A stretch of 64,000 nucleotides of DNA. It comes from Adiantum capillus-veneris (lineage: Eukaryota; Streptophyta; Polypodiopsida; Polypodiales; Pteridaceae). Positions 11,956-24,880 of this stretch are shown one piece after another (within the stretch, counting starts at the first letter, position 1; every line of letters begins with the position of its first letter). The translations under genes and the position numbers were made by a program. The notes under the pieces are model-generated. The model was not told the DNA's origin and did no database searches. It saw only the letters and a program-made list of their open reading frames with translations. Location of the stretch: NCBI GenBank assembly GCA_014529385.2, contig CM043971.1, forward strand, positions 58,389,709-58,453,708. The letters are read 5' to 3'.

Positions 11956-12859
11956 ATTTCCCCCATCCTCTCTCTTTCTCTCTCATTTTTCTACATGTAA
12001 TCTCTATCTTATACTTTCTTCCAAAGGGAATATCATTATGTCATAATGATGGATGGGATGAATGTGCCACCATAAGTAAGGCAATGCCTCAACGGTCATA
12101 GAAAGGGGAGGGGGGGGAGGGGGACTCAAGATTAAGTAACACAAAGCATTCAATGCGGGGTGGTGAGGGGATCGACGGCCCGAAAGTTTAAGGCAAGATC
12201 TCGGGACAGACTAAACCCGAAGAGAGCAAGAATCGAGGCAAAGCAAAAGATTAGGGATCCACTGCCTGATTTTAAACCCACAACCTCGCGGCCTGGGTTT
12301 TGGGTCAAATGGGCTAACCAACACACCCGCTTGCACATGATGTACCCCTACCTGTTTGTATGACACACAACCTCGCAACCTAGGTTTAAGGGGGTTAATT
12401 TGTGTCCGGGTTTAGTTTTAATGTGACATCTTCGACTGCAATTTCCCTGGGTTTTTTGTGTGCACTTGCGAGTCGTCACCACCCCTCATTGAATGCGTTG
12501 TGTTATTTAGTTTTTGGGTTTGGGGGGGGGGGATGTCGTACAATAAAAGTTGGAGGCTCGCGCCTTACGTTTAAAGATGACATTAATATTGATGGGAGCA
12601 AGCATGCGAGCCATGCCCACTTAAGGAAAATGCAAGAGCAATGTGCAAGCACGAAACACATGTGAGCTATTTGTATGGTATTCTCGTTACTCTACAAACG
12701 ATGAACTTTCACAATGTGGAAAATTATAAATTCCTATGGGATATTCCATCTAACGTAAGGACGAAAACCTTGGATCAAGACTAGAGATCCATGTTTAGAA
12801 CAAAAGTATTGTTCCACTACATAAAAGAAAGGCACTTCTCAAAATATCTCTCTTTATTC

Positions 12860-12929
<70 letters not shown>

Positions 12930-13386
12930 GGAGACAAGTGAGAGAAGGAGATAGAGATACATGTGAAGATTTAGTGTTCCATTTTCGAAGGAGCGTTACA
13001 TATCTTATATTTTATCACTTATTACGTCTCCTTCCCTCTCTTATTAACGAGAATCTTTTGAGATTCCCTCCCCCGTTCCCAAAGGAAAAGCAAGCTGCCA
13101 TCCCCCAACCCTCCTTTGGGCACCCCACAGCCTGAGCCCATTCCTTCCTGCTTGCGAGCTGCACCAAGAGAGATGTGTTTGTGTGTTGGCTGTTGTGCGT
13201 GACCTGGTTGCAAGAGAGAGGCAATGAGGGAAAAAGAGACATGGACCGCAAACGAACTGAGAGGGGGGATATGGCAAGTGCAGTTGGTGATGGCAATTGA
13301 AGGCATACACAGAGGCGATTACAAGGAGCTCGCCAAGGTCGATTTTGCATTGCTCCAGCACTTGCAAAGAACTGTCTAACCATTGC

Positions 13387-13424
<38 letters not shown>

Positions 13425-13680
13425 TTGCCTCGTGTCTTGTCATCCCCTCTCCATCCTCTGTCGATGGCTATGCCAATTGCGTCTTCCATGTTTGGTTGTC
13501 TAGACATGCACCTCATTCAACTACCCCCTAATATTTTGCCATAAATTCCCAGAATGCCCTTCAAAATTGTCCAAATTCCCCGAACACTCCTCATTGTGAG
13601 ATTAAATATCTCCAAAGATTAGAAAAAAATGTAGCTTTCCATAAGAGAGCGATTGTCTATCAATACAAGATGCTAAAACT
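11956..13680. other. No gene seen; microsatellites
   Basis: It holds a (GT)n/(GA)n run at 12860-12929 and a (CA)n run at about 13389-13420. The longer open frames at 13015-13443 are overlapping frames across the microsatellite and neighbouring DNA with no recognisable domain. A tRNA-like B-box pattern in 12240-12340 is listed separately. Confidence 0.5.
12240..12340 (-). mobile_element. Possible tRNA-derived SINE fragment
   Basis: The minus strand has an A-box-like TTGGTTAGCCCATTTG and, about 35 nt on, a B-box-like GTGGGTTTAAAATC. Spacing suits a tRNA-derived promoter but the B box is poor and no tail or TSD was found. Confidence 0.3.
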
Positions 13681-14040
13681 AGAATTTGAATTGGTTTTAG
13701 TGAGGTATTGCTACTTTAAACACATTTGGAAGGCAAGGAACACTTGAATTTTTGAGAACTCTCTGGAGGTAGCTAAGTTTGTGGAGATAGTCCAAGAAAA
13801 CAGAGTAACGATCATCGCCATTGGGAAGCAAAAGAACTCAAAAGAGTGGAGTAAGACCCTCAAGGATGTTGAGAATGTGTGAGATCATCCATTGTCAAGG
13901 GGTGGCTCCCCCATCAGCCGATGTATCTAGAATCCAGTGAAGTGGTCATGGTTCGTCATGAGCATGACAAGACTCTGTAATTTTTGGATATGGTAATATA
14001 ATCCACTCACCGTTGTGAGTTTTGCCAAAAAAAAAAAAAG
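13681..14040 (+). mobile_element. LINE 3' terminal fragment with poly(A)
   Basis: The frame VAKFVEIVQENRVTIIAIG resembles VASFSKIIQESRVVIYTLG in the LINE remnant at 11.65-11.72 kb, and both are followed by similar 3' DNA (TGTAATTTT..., then TTGTGAGTTTT). This copy ends in an A run at about 14027-14039. It is a second, more truncated copy of one family. Confidence 0.65.
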
Positions 14041-15030
14041 AATTTAAGTTGGTTCTGTGGGCTTTGGAAATGAATTGCTTCATCATTTTTAGACATAAGG
14101 TGAATTGTGACAAATAACATGCTAAGCACTCACAAACGGATCTCAATTGTAAAAAATTAATAAAGATTAGAAACTCTTGAAGAATCCAACGAAAAAAGAT
14201 ACAAGGGAATTTTTGCAATTTGAGGAGTATTTTGAAAATTTTCACAAATTAGAAGGGTATTTTGGTCATTTTCCTTAAAAGACATTGCACTCGACTCTTT
14301 CTTAATCGTGGCTCGAATAAGGCAGCCCTGAACTTGCCTTCGTGGCTTAACACATCCCTCCCCAACTAGGCATTTCCACCTGCGTTCATTCATCGTCATT
14401 CAATCTGCCACCTTTTCAATCGCGCACGAATCTACACATGAGCAAGCTTCCACTAAATGAAAAAATTATGCTCCTCTTGCTTTTGCTTCTACGTTCTCAA
14501 GCTTCCAAATATATACCAAAATCACTAGTACATACTATTAATTTCAAAGAAAAAGTTTGCCCTTTCCTTTTACCTTTCTCTTAAGTCCAAGGAATCTTTC
14601 AAGATTCCTATTAAAAAAACATGGGTGGAGACCTACTACCATGTTTTCAACCACCAATACATTCTGGCTCATTGCAGTTCATTAGCTGGAATCTCAATAT
14701 TCCTTCTCACTACAAAAAATATAGTTTGCAAGATCGACAAATCATTGTAGAGCAACCGATGTGACGTTTGGGGGACACGAGTGGCTCTTTTCCCTTTTGC
14801 TTCCGTTCTTTTCTTTAACTCCAGAAACGCATCTCCTTAAGATTCCACTCAAATAAATGGTTCTAAAATTGAACCAACATACTACCATATTATGGAAGAG
14901 CCTTTTCATGTGTTCCACGTGGCAGCATATGGGGCGCGAGATGTTGAGTAGCATGGAACAAGAGTACATTGGGAGGGTGCAGCAACTGTTGGAGGAAGAC
15001 GAGTCGAGCGGGGGAGTGGGGAGTGCACAC

Positions 15031-15100
<70 letters not shown>

Positions 15101-15140
15101 TTCCATTCCTGTTACGGCGAGCTCCTATTGACGGGAAGCC

Positions 15141-15215
<75 letters not shown>

Positions 15216-15321
15216 CATGGTCATTGTTGATCAAAGAGAGAGCACCTAGCTGGGAAGGAGCAGAGTAGGTGCTGGGAAGGAGCAGAGCACCTAGCGGCAC
15301 TTGCAGCTACCAGATACTTAG

Positions 15322-15398
<77 letters not shown>

Positions 15399-15722
15399 GT
15401 GTGTGTGTGTGCACAATTGGGTGCTCCTGGCACAGATAGTAGAGCCTCAAATTCATTCTAGAAGGCTTTTATATCTTTGTGAAGCGCCTGCTCTTTGCAA
15501 ACATGAACGTGCAAATGTGTGCATATTGCAAGCGTGAAAGCATCAACCTATTTGTTCGCAAAATACATGACTATCATTGCTAGGGTTTGGAATGGTTGTA
15601 TTAAAGTCTACGTACTTTGACAAATGACTGCGTCACGTAACTCACACAGCAAGGAGCCAGAGAGAGAGAGAGAGAGAGAGAGATGGAAACTGGTCGGCAG
15701 GCAGCACGCCCAGCAAGGTGTG

Positions 15723-15798
<76 letters not shown>

Positions 15799-16087
15799 AA
15801 ATCAAGCCAAGCGGATGGAATCTGGAAACCACACGGGCCTGCCGAGGCTTGTGCCAACTGCTGAGAGAGAGGGGGGGACATAGCGCTTATAACTTGAGAC
15901 AACGCCGACAAGGCTACTCAAAGAGAGAAGTTGCATCTGACGGGGCACATGGGAGGGTATGCTAGTGCAACACTTGCAATGGGCGGAAGAGCTCAGACAC
16001 TACTATCAAATTATTTCTTTATGGTAGAGTTTCATGTTTCATAGATCTTACACGCCATGAGAATTGATCATGGAGTTTCTTATTTCT
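14041..16087. other. No gene seen; dense GA, CT and GT microsatellites
   Basis: Runs include (GA)n 15030-15093, (GT)n 15143-15173, (GA)n 15174-15212, (CT)n 15323-15396, (GA)n 15660-15683, (GT)n 15720-15764 and (GA)n 15765-15794. The open frames here translate the dinucleotides (Arg-Glu, Ser-Leu, Val-Cys, Thr-His) and are not genes. Confidence 0.7.
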
Positions 16088-16400
16088 TTTTTTTTTTGCG
16101 AAACTTACATTTGTGTATGAGATATATTAATAATCAAAAAATTTACAAAGCAAGTCCTGCTCAGACCGAGCCAAGACATCAAAGGACCAGCATGATTCAT
16201 TTCATTTCTGATATGATGGGCTTTTGAATTGAGAACACAAAGGCATGTTGAATGACAAATGCACTGCGAGGCTATGAGTTTGCCATGGTATTTCATGTAT
16301 AATCCCTGCACTATTCTCATTTCACACAAATGAAGGCAATTGTGAGGAACAAATGGTGATGAATGTGTGAGGGAATGTGTGTGTGGGTTGGGTCGCACAT
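16088..16400 (-). mobile_element. Possible LINE 3' end (minus strand) with poly(A)
   Basis: On the minus strand a frame (16398-16105) ends with HIRNEMNHAGPLMSWLGLS, weakly like the RNase H-type tail of plant L1 elements. It is followed by ATTAATATATCTCATAC and then an A run (T run at about 16087-16098 on +). The resemblance is weak. Confidence 0.35.
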
Positions 16401-16762
16401 GAGTTCATATTTGCAAATATTTCTTTATATTATACAAATAATGAGGGCTTTCCTTGCAAAATCATTTTGAAGACCTAGGTTATTGCTTGGGCATGATCTT
16501 TTGGTGTAGCACTCTCAAATAGGATTTTAAAATAATATTTTCCAATATTGCCTTCACTTCCTAAGAACACAAACGTAATGCTTTTATTGGCTAAGAAGGC
16601 CATTGAGGAGTGGTAGAGAAAACGTGCAATTCTTCTTTGCACCTCTCACCATCCCCCATGGTCACCATCACATTAACTTTGAATGAGGAAAATGTTCAAA
16701 TGAGAAATGACTTGCATGTGAGTGAGTGAGTGTCTGTGTGTGTGCGCATGCGTGCGCACACA

Positions 16763-16799
<37 letters not shown>

Positions 16800-18734
16800 C
16801 ATCAAAGTGTTTGGAAAAAATCTTTTTTCCATACATACAAAATTTCTTTTCTTGAATTTGCCAAGAAATTTTTTTAGAAAATTAGATTTATTTCTCAAGT
16901 TTTTACACTATTTTTCTCTATTTTGGGATGAAATTTTTCCTTTTTCTCTTGCTCTCAATCGATAGTTTTGAAATTGAAAACGACACAATATAAAGCTGAG
17001 ACACATTTTTTCCGAACACTATCAATTAACATGTCAAATGTATCACTCAATTTATTACAACAAAAAATGTTGCCTTCTTGAGGCCATCGTGAAGTCCTCA
17101 CCTTGTTCTTCTAGCTTTTTAAATGGATAAAAGTGACACTTTACTTGGATATACATGAAGACAACTCAAGTGCATTGGTGGTGTTATTTGAACATCCCCC
17201 CCTTACCACAAAAACACATAATCACACACATCAACAACACTATTTTTGGCATGAAGAAGGCCATTTGGGGGGGGGGAGAAATGGTGCAATTTTTAAACCG
17301 TTGATGCAGAGGTTGCCAATGGTGGACACACGTCCTCTTGGCTTGAAGATGAAAGTATTGTAAACATTATATCTTCTTTTTAAATTGTAAATGGGTCTTT
17401 CTATCATTGTAATTTGGTACCTTTCATTAAAGTCTCCCTTGACTTCTTTGTTTTTGGCTTGCAGAAGGCCATAATGGGGTGGGTGGATTTTTGGTACAAA
17501 TTGTGGACCATGGATGGAAGTCGATCGGATGGAGGACACGTATACAATCTGCTTGTTTTTTAATATTTTTTCTAATTTTTTGTGAAAGGTGTTGACATTT
17601 GTGTACCTCTTTCTTTAAAGAGGACCATTGAAAATTGGGTCACACACAATCTTTTTCGTCCTCTTTCACCTTTTTTTGTTATTTTATTTTGTAAAACTGT
17701 CCTTTCATTTAAGAGCACGGGCTCCATTTCATAAAAAAGTTCAATATGCCAATCAATTGAACTATTTTTTAAATTTTAATTTGGTAAAAATTCTTTAATT
17801 TAAGAGCCTTACATGTGTCCATTTCATTAAGTTGTTTTAGTATACCAATGTGACCCTTCACCTTGTCCCTTTGAATGGGTCCCTTCATTTAAGAACCTAA
17901 TGACTTTCTTTACAAGTTTTTTATTTGAAACATATCTTTTTCGTTGTATATTTTTCTTTCATTTGATGACAACTTACAATTAAAAAATTTTAAATTGTAT
18001 TTACATGAAAGAATTGTAAACTATAAAAAAATTATAAATTTTTCACATAAAATTATAAATCGTCCTTAAATATAAAAAAATCTTCACAATTGATTTTTTT
18101 TTCAATTTTTCGTTTTAATAGACAAATGTCACCTTGTTACTTTAGTATAACATATATCATTATTAAGGATTAGGTTTAGACAGTTCCAATGTTGATAAAA
18201 TGCATTTCAAAGGAGCAACTCATCTATACATGTCACATGTAACACTTGATTAAGAGAATTCAGCAAGAAGAAAAATGTCATTAGATAGTGCCATCTTCAA
18301 ACGATAGCGATGACGCACACACACATCAGTGCTGACGAAGGCATTGACAAATTCTCACGGCAGCTGCTTTGCCAGCGAACTCTATTTCTCAACCATTATC
18401 ACAAATTACTATTATTTTTCATCAAAATGGCCTTTTATTTAAGAGGTTGTTCACACAAAGCAACGTGTGCAATGTGCATGCTGTCTTTAACGACAACAAT
18501 GATGAAGCACAAATGATGAAGGGATGTATTTCAAACCATATTGATGTATATGTCAATTGAACCCGTGGCATTGAACCCTACATCCGTCTTCGTGAGTATG
18601 ATTATATTTTTTGTCAAGACGTATATCATTGAGATTCTTTACTAACGGGATTAGACACTGCTGCGCTTGTGTCGACGGTAAGACCTTTCGACAAGCCCTA
18701 TTTTGTAAATGCAGCTCTCATGAGGTTATTGGGA
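16401..18734. other. No gene seen; AT-rich DNA
   Basis: Only a short (CT)n run at about 16768-16796 and strongly AT-rich DNA at about 17560-18180 stand out. No frame shows a recognisable protein. Confidence 0.6.
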
Positions 18735-18980
18735 AAACCTAAACCCAAGGTTAGCTAGAGTTACCCAAAAACTCTAGGGTTTGGGAGTAAACCAAAAACT
18801 CCGTGTTTTGGCTGCTATGCCTACCTCCACCTACGAGAAAGGGGAGGCTCTCTTGGTAGCGTCAGGTTATGGGTACACCTAAAACCCTTGGTTGTGAGAA
18901 AACCTAAAACTCACGGTTTATGACTATACCAAAAACTCGTGGTTGAGAGTAAACCTAAAACTCTGTGTGTCATGAGAGTG
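18735..18980 (+). repeat. Degenerate tandem repeat, units about 25-45 nt
   Basis: Variants of A(A/C)ACC(T/A)AAAACTC followed by (C)GTGGTT or GGGTTT recur about seven times. It lies just left of element B and may be part of an LTR or leader, but I cannot assign it. Confidence 0.6.
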
Positions 18981-19025
18981 AGAATCTAGTTTGAAGGGGG
19001 CGTTGTGATGACGACTATGCCAAGT

Positions 19026-19582
19026 TTGGCTGAAGGGGGCGATTGTTGGGGTCTTGCAATGAAATGGGCCATGGAATGTACAATTGTCCACATCCAAGGC
19101 GACTTCCGGGAGACATATATCCCCCTAGACTGCCTCCTCTCACTGTGCAACAAGAACTAGCTCAAGGCCCACAAATCCTTCGTCGACCACCACCACCAGC
19201 AAATATACCTCCCGCCCCACATGAGGAGGAAGAAAGAGGAGTCAACATCATCAAGCTAGAAGAGGTAATAGATGAGCTTACTCTAAACTTTGATGTTATG
19301 CCGGCAGAAAAACGCACAAGAGCACATGATAAGGATGAAGACATGAGAAGAGAAGGAACAAATTCAGCCAGAAGGGACAAGAAAAAGAAGTCAAAGATGG
19401 AAGAAGCTGAAAGTAGCAGGAAGAAAAGATCAAGACAAAGGAAAATTGGTATCAACGACTTCCCATTGGGAAAGGAGCTAGAGCCCTACAACATCCTGGA
19501 GGATTTACAAACCCAAAAGCCAAACATTTCATGGCCTCAACTTCTACACCTATCAGCCAAAGTAAGAAGGCAATGGCCATAG
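19026..19582 (+). pseudogene. Element B gag C-terminus with degenerate zinc knuckle
   Basis: The frame contains CNEMGHGMYNC (C-x4-H-x4-C of a CCHC knuckle); the expected first Cys is Leu. A Pro-rich segment, an acidic segment and a Lys/Arg-rich segment follow. The frame ends in TAG at 19580-19582, and the same frame continues into the protease-RT polyprotein. Confidence 0.7.
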
Positions 19583-21907
19583 TTGGTAAGTATAAGAATT
19601 CCAAAAAAGAAAGCAAATCTTTCCATTAAGGTTGTGGCCTCAAAGCTACAAAAAGATGTGGAACCCATTGTGGATGCTTACATAAGGGGTAAAAAGGTGT
19701 CTAATGTATATGTTGACGGTGGAGCTCAAATGTGTGTGATCACGGAAAAATCAATGAACAGGTTAGGGCTTGAAATTACAAAGTCCTCTAATTGTCAAGC
19801 TAAGCTAGCCAACAACTCAAGTGTGAAGTGTTTGGGGATCATTGAAAATGTAAAAGTCTCTGTATGTAACATAGATGCACGAGTGGATATGTATGTCATG
19901 CCAGCTAAGGGGGAGGGCTATCCCATCATCCTAGGGAGGCCTTGGCTCATTGTTGTGAATGCAGATCAAAAATGGGGAAGTGGTCGTTTGATTCTTAAGA
20001 AGGGTCAACCGGTGGTGTATGATTGGCGAGAAGGAAAGCAACTAGATATCAACTATGAAACCACGGCAGATGAAGAGAGCGAGGAGGAGAGTCCTTACTC
20101 AAGTGATGAGGAAGCATCAACCAGTGAAGAGGAGTCTTCTTTGGAGGTAATGGGAATTGTATTCAACGTCAACACCCAAGATGTTTCTCTAGAAGAAAAG
20201 CCAACAGACAATCACACACGAGGGGATGAAAGATGCCACCACCTTGAAGAAGGATTTGAGAAGATGCTTGCAAAAGATCTTACTTGTGAGGAGAAGAGGT
20301 CCTACATCAATATGTTAAGGAGGTATCCCAATTTGTTTATCACTGACTACTCACAAATAAGAGGTGTAGATGTAATAGAGCATCGAATTGAATTGAAACC
20401 AGAGACCAAACCCGTGGCTCAAAAGTTAAGGCGACTAGGATCTGTGCAACAAAAGGCTCTCCTACAAGAAGTGAATCGACTCTTGAAGGCTGGCTTCATA
20501 TATCTAGTATCCAACTCCGAATGGGTATCACCTATTGTAGTCACTCCCAAGAAGAATGGTAAGTGGAGGGTCCGCGTGGATTACAAACCCCTCAATGCTG
20601 CGACAAAGAGGGACCACTTCCCTCTCCCTTTCCAAGATGAAATTTTGAATGAAGTAGCAGGTCACGAATGCTACACTGTGTGTGATGGGTATTCAGGATA
20701 TTTTCAAATTAGAATAGCAGAAGAGGACCAACCAAAAACCACCTTCATCACACCTTGGGGATGTTTTGCATTCAGAGTAATGCCTTTTGGGCTCACCAAT
20801 GCTCCTAGCACCTTCATGAGATTCACAATATTTGTATTTCAGCCATTCTTTGGAAAATCTATAAGAGTCTTTATGGATGATTTCTGTATTTATAGTTGTA
20901 GATCACTTCACTGCCAAAAGGTTGAAGAGGGGCTTAAGAGGCTCCATCAATTTGGGGGACAACTCAACCCAGAGAAGTGTCATATCGGTGAATCTCAGGT
21001 GGTTTTGCTAGGCCATGTGGTTTCTTCACAAGGAATTCAAGTGGATCCCTCTAAAGTAGAGGCCCTTTTGTCATTATCTCCACCAACAACAACTAAGGAG
21101 CTAATGACCTTCAACCACAAAGTGAGGTACATGTCTCGCTTCATCCATCTCCTAGCAGAAGCCATCGCCCCTTTGCATAGGTTGGCAATCCAATCTACAT
21201 TTGAATGGGGGAGGGAACATGCAAAATGTTTTGAGGAAGTGAAGGGCATTCTTAGCTCTCTCCCAATCCTAATGCCACCAGATCCAAAGGAGACCTACTA
21301 TGTCACTCCAAGTGTAGGTTTCGAAGCAATTGGTGTTGTTTTGATGCAAAAAGATCCTAAAACATCATACATGAGGCCGATCTATTTTGCAAGCAAGGTG
21401 ATGACTCCGGCCGAGAAGGGATACACTGAAATGGAGAAAGTGGTCTTTGCAATCTTGTTTGCGGTAAGGAAGTTTCGATCGTATCTTCTCCCTGTGCCAT
21501 TTGTTTTTGTCACCTTAGAGCACAATCTACCATATGTAGTACAACACATGAGCCTCTCATCTAGAATAGCAAAGTGGGTGCTTGAACTCCAAGAATTTGA
21601 ATACACTTTCCTTGTAGAAGATAGCACAAGAGCAGGACTTGCAGACATTCTCACCTACAAAGTGAGAGAAAGGGAAGGATCACGACTACAAAGAGAGGAA
21701 GGCTCAAAACAGTTCAAAGTGAAGGAGATTGATAATGCCCATACTTTATGCTTTGACGGAGCTTATCAACACCAACAAGACAAAGCAGAAGGGGGGATCA
21801 TCATTTTGAACCCACAAAAGGAGGTAATGGTTAGAAAAGGTATCACTCTACCCAATGTTCACTCTAACAATGAGGCTGAGTATGCTGCTCTAACCCTTGG
21901 GTTATAA
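19583..21907 (+). pseudogene. Element B protease, reverse transcriptase, RNase H and start of second RNase H
   Basis: One open frame of 774 codons follows directly, in frame, after the gag TAG. Approximate residues: 45-120 protease with VYVDGGAQMCVIT and ILGRPW; 300-460 RT with VDYKPLNAATKRDHFPLP, MPFGLTNAPSTF and FMDDFCIYS (FMDD catalytic motif); 540-690 RNase H with YTEMEKVVFAILFAV; 725-774 second RNase H with LCFDGA and NNEAEYAALTLGL. A TAA after TLGL ends the frame and the downstream GDSLLVV motif resumes in another frame after an apparent small deletion. RT motifs look intact. Confidence 0.85.
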
Positions 21908-21908
21908 A

Positions 21909-23094
21909 AGGTGATTCTTTGCTAGTGGTCAGGCAAATTCAAGGGACTTGGAGGTGCAAGAATCGTACATTGTTTGAGTGGCTTAGTAGTGTAAGAGCTT
22001 TGATGAAGGGTTTTAAAGCAACACAGGTACAACACACTGTGAGAACTCATAACAAGGAAGCAGACTTACTCGCAAATGAAAAGCTTCAAATGGCGGTAGG
22101 AGGTGTGAAACTATATGAACCCAAATATCAAGATCAAGAGGAGCTAAAAGACATTATCTTCTTTCTACAAGCAGGTGAGTGTCCCAAACACTTAGACAAG
22201 GTGCAAAGACATAGACTAGTTAAGAAGGCCACACCTTACCAGTTGATCGGGGATGATTTATATCACAAAGGGAAAGATTTGGTCTTGAGGAGAGTACCAG
22301 GTGTGCAAGAGATAGAGAAAATTCTTCTTTCATATCATGATGATGTCTGTGGTGGTCACTTTTCTCAAGATATTACAAGTAGGAAGATTTTACAAGCAGG
22401 GTTTATTTGGTCGAGCTTACATCGTGATGTCCAATATTGGTGTAAGGCATGTAAGCCATGCCAAATTGCTGGGGATAGACGACTAACATATGAGCCTCGA
22501 GTCCCAATAATATCTTATGGCCCTTTTGAAAAGTGGGGTGTGGATGCAATAGGTCCCCTACCTCGTACTTCTACAGGGAAGGTTTTCATCATCATGGGTG
22601 TTGACTACATGACACGATGGGCGGAAGCAACAAGCACAACCCAAATCACAGCTGAAGAGGTATCAAAGTTTATTTTTGACCATATTTTTAGTAGGGTTGG
22701 AACACCCCTAGAAATCTTATCAGATCGAGGCCGGGGTTTTAGGGCTGACCTTCTGAATGATCTCTTGAGGAGGTTAAAAGTGAAACACCTGCATTCCACA
22801 CCCTACTATCCTCAATGCAATGGATTGGTGGAAAAAGTGAATGGAATGATATGTAAGATCATTTCTAAGCAGGTTGTGGACCGGCCTAATGATTGGGATC
22901 GCCATTTGACGGCTGCTCTTTGGGCGTATAGGACATCTTTCAAGGTATCTACCCAATTCACCCCTTTTCATCTAGTTTATGGACATGAGGCACTTCTCCC
23001 CATTGAGGTAGAGCTCTCAAGCTTGCGCGTTCTTGCAAGAGTGGCAAAAAAACCAAAAGAGGTTCTACATGAAAGGATCTTAGATCTCCAATGA
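21909..23094 (+). pseudogene. Element B second RNase H end and integrase
   Basis: The frame opens with GDSLLVVRQIQGTW, the end of the Tat-type RNase H. The integrase zinc region has YHDDVCGGHFSQD and CKACKPCQ (HHCC). The core has WGVDAIGPLP, LSDRGRGF and GLVEKVNG, so the D-D-E triad is present. A TGA at 23092-23094 ends the frame. Integrase would insert the element cDNA. Confidence 0.85.
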
Positions 23095-23187
23095 CTTGAG
23101 CTAGATAGAGAAGAGTCCATTGATCACTACATCACCAAAGCGACAAGCCAAAGGGACAAAATCAACAAGAAGCTCAAGGGGAAAGGA

Positions 23188-23562
23188 TTGAAGGAAGGTA
23201 TGTTGGTTCTTCGCTATGATAACCGACTTGATACTCGACTTGACAAAAAGTTTTTGCAAAGATGGAAGGGACCTTTCATGATAAAAACAAAGTTTGGGAA
23301 TGGTAGTTACAGATTAGCAGATTTATCAGGAAAACTCCACAAGACCAGAGTCAATGGATGGAGATTAAAGCCCTACTTTCAACGTATCAATCCGTTGGTA
23401 GGAAGTCATCTGCTTACATCATCTAAGCTCCAAATTGGCATGGCTCCCTTCGGCTTGGCAAATGCTCCACCTATTTTTAAAGCTTTGATGTGCAAAGAAG
23501 AAACAACCTTGGAATCTGAACATACCCAAGGCAACCCTCCCATCTCCGATTTATGGGATTGA
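23188..23562 (+). pseudogene. Element B integrase C-terminal tail
   Basis: The frame has GMLVLRYDNRLD, FLQRWKGPFMI and GSYRLADLSG, which is the GPY/F-like module, and then VNGWRLKPYF. A tail with FGLANAPPIFKAL follows, which looks like a stray RT-like string and is probably chance or a rearrangement. It is separated from the integrase frame by one stop and a short out-of-frame stretch (23095-23187). Confidence 0.7.
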
Positions 23563-23716
23563 GGTAATGAAAAGCAGGTCTAATAGAGTAAAAGAGTGCA
23601 TGACACTCCTCCTATTGAAAAAAAAAAGTGGAAAAGGAAAAAATGACAAAAAAAAGAGAAAAAAGAAAAAAGAAAAAGAAGCAACACCGTCCTCCTAAAG
23701 ATATGAATATCTCTAG

Positions 23717-23729
23717 GCTTGGGGGAGGG
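23717..23729 (+). promoter_or_regulatory. Element B polypurine tract
   Basis: GCTTGGGGGAGGG precedes TAATATGAGTGG, as in the 3' boundary of Tat/Athila-type elements. An A-rich tract (23618-23680) lies upstream. Confidence 0.65.
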
Positions 23730-24810
23730 CTAATATGAGTGGCATAAAATGGTAACCATCTTTTTGCAACATTTTTCAGCTTAATCAACGTCCTCTTCCT
23801 CATATGTGTATATATTTTTCTACGCTATTAAGTTATCTAGAGTAAATTCTCCCTCTTCGTTTAACCTTTGTGGCGACACATACATTGTACTCTTCCCAAA
23901 AATGTCACTTTAGTTATATATTTATATTACCACCCTTTTCTTTTTTGCTTTGTAAATAAAAGTAAGCATACAATAACCAACTATCTACCCCCAAACTTTC
24001 TTACCTCTTGTGAATTAGTAGTAGAAAAATAATATATCCATCTTCCATCCCATATAGATAAATTACCATGGAAAATCAACTCTCCACTTGTCTTTACCAA
24101 AGATTATGGTCCATCTCTACAAGTCTTCTATGCCCCCTACATAGGTGGCCCAATATCTCTTAAGAATATACATATAGTTTTTCTCCTTTCAAAAAGACTC
24201 AAATTGTATATTCTTTTCACAAGCAAATAATATTGGGCCCTCCTCTATTTGTTTAAGCATCATACCCTTTTGAAAAAGCATGATCCCCCTTGGATGCATA
24301 CAAGAAAAGGGCCCATACAAGAAGACTTGGAAGCAAAAGGTTCCCTAGCTTAGTGTGGACCTTCCAAACCAAATTCCTTGGTGCATGGGCATGAAGAATA
24401 GTCCAAATTCATATCAAACATGTTGAGAAGGTCAAATTTTCCTTTTGAAGCATGTCATTCCGAGCTACAGGTAAAAAGTTATGGTCAAAATAGTGTAAAT
24501 CTGTCATATTCGCAGCAAAAGGAAACTATAAATCAAGTAAATCAAGAGGGTGAGATCTTATTTTTCCGCTACTCATCTTCTAGAAGAGCAATGAGTGTTC
24601 AAGGTCATTTGCATGTGATGGGACCAACCTAAAGATGCTTTCTAAATGCCAAGACAGACAAATTGAGATACCCCGCAGGAGCCACCCGTAGGGCCTCATG
24701 GTGGGGCCCATCTACATTATGCACCACTATGGAGCCTTCACGGTCTAAAATGATATTTTTGGTAAATAAATAGTCCCTTTTATGTCCAATATTCAATGAG
24801 TGGTCAAAGG

Positions 24811-24849
24811 ACACTTAATTAGGGCTAATCACTCACCCTAATTAAGTGT
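24811..24849. repeat. Perfect 14-bp inverted repeat upstream of LTR TATA box
   Basis: ACACTTAATTAGGG (24811-24824) and its exact reverse complement (24836-24849) are separated by 11 nt. It lies 24 bp upstream of the TATA box of the element B LTR and could be a protein-binding palindrome or hairpin. Confidence 0.8.
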
Positions 24850-24872
24850 AGCATAATCCCACTTCTACACAA

Positions 24873-24880
24873 CTATAAAT
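24873..24880 (+). promoter_or_regulatory. TATA box in element B LTR
   Basis: CTATAAATAGCCCCC is a strong plant TATA context. Transcription would start about 30 nt downstream. Confidence 0.6.

Noticed and set aside
13015-13443. Overlapping 94-142 codon minus-strand frames
   Set aside because: Three frames overlap, part is a CA-repeat translation, and no domain is seen.
14742-15911. Many open frames of 60-160 codons on both strands
   Set aside because: They are translations of GA, CT, GT and CA repeats (Arg-Glu, Leu-Ser, Cys-Val, His-Thr) with no independent coding evidence.
17133-18560. Several 60-99 codon frames
   Set aside because: Short, AT-driven, no recognisable motif or neighbour support.
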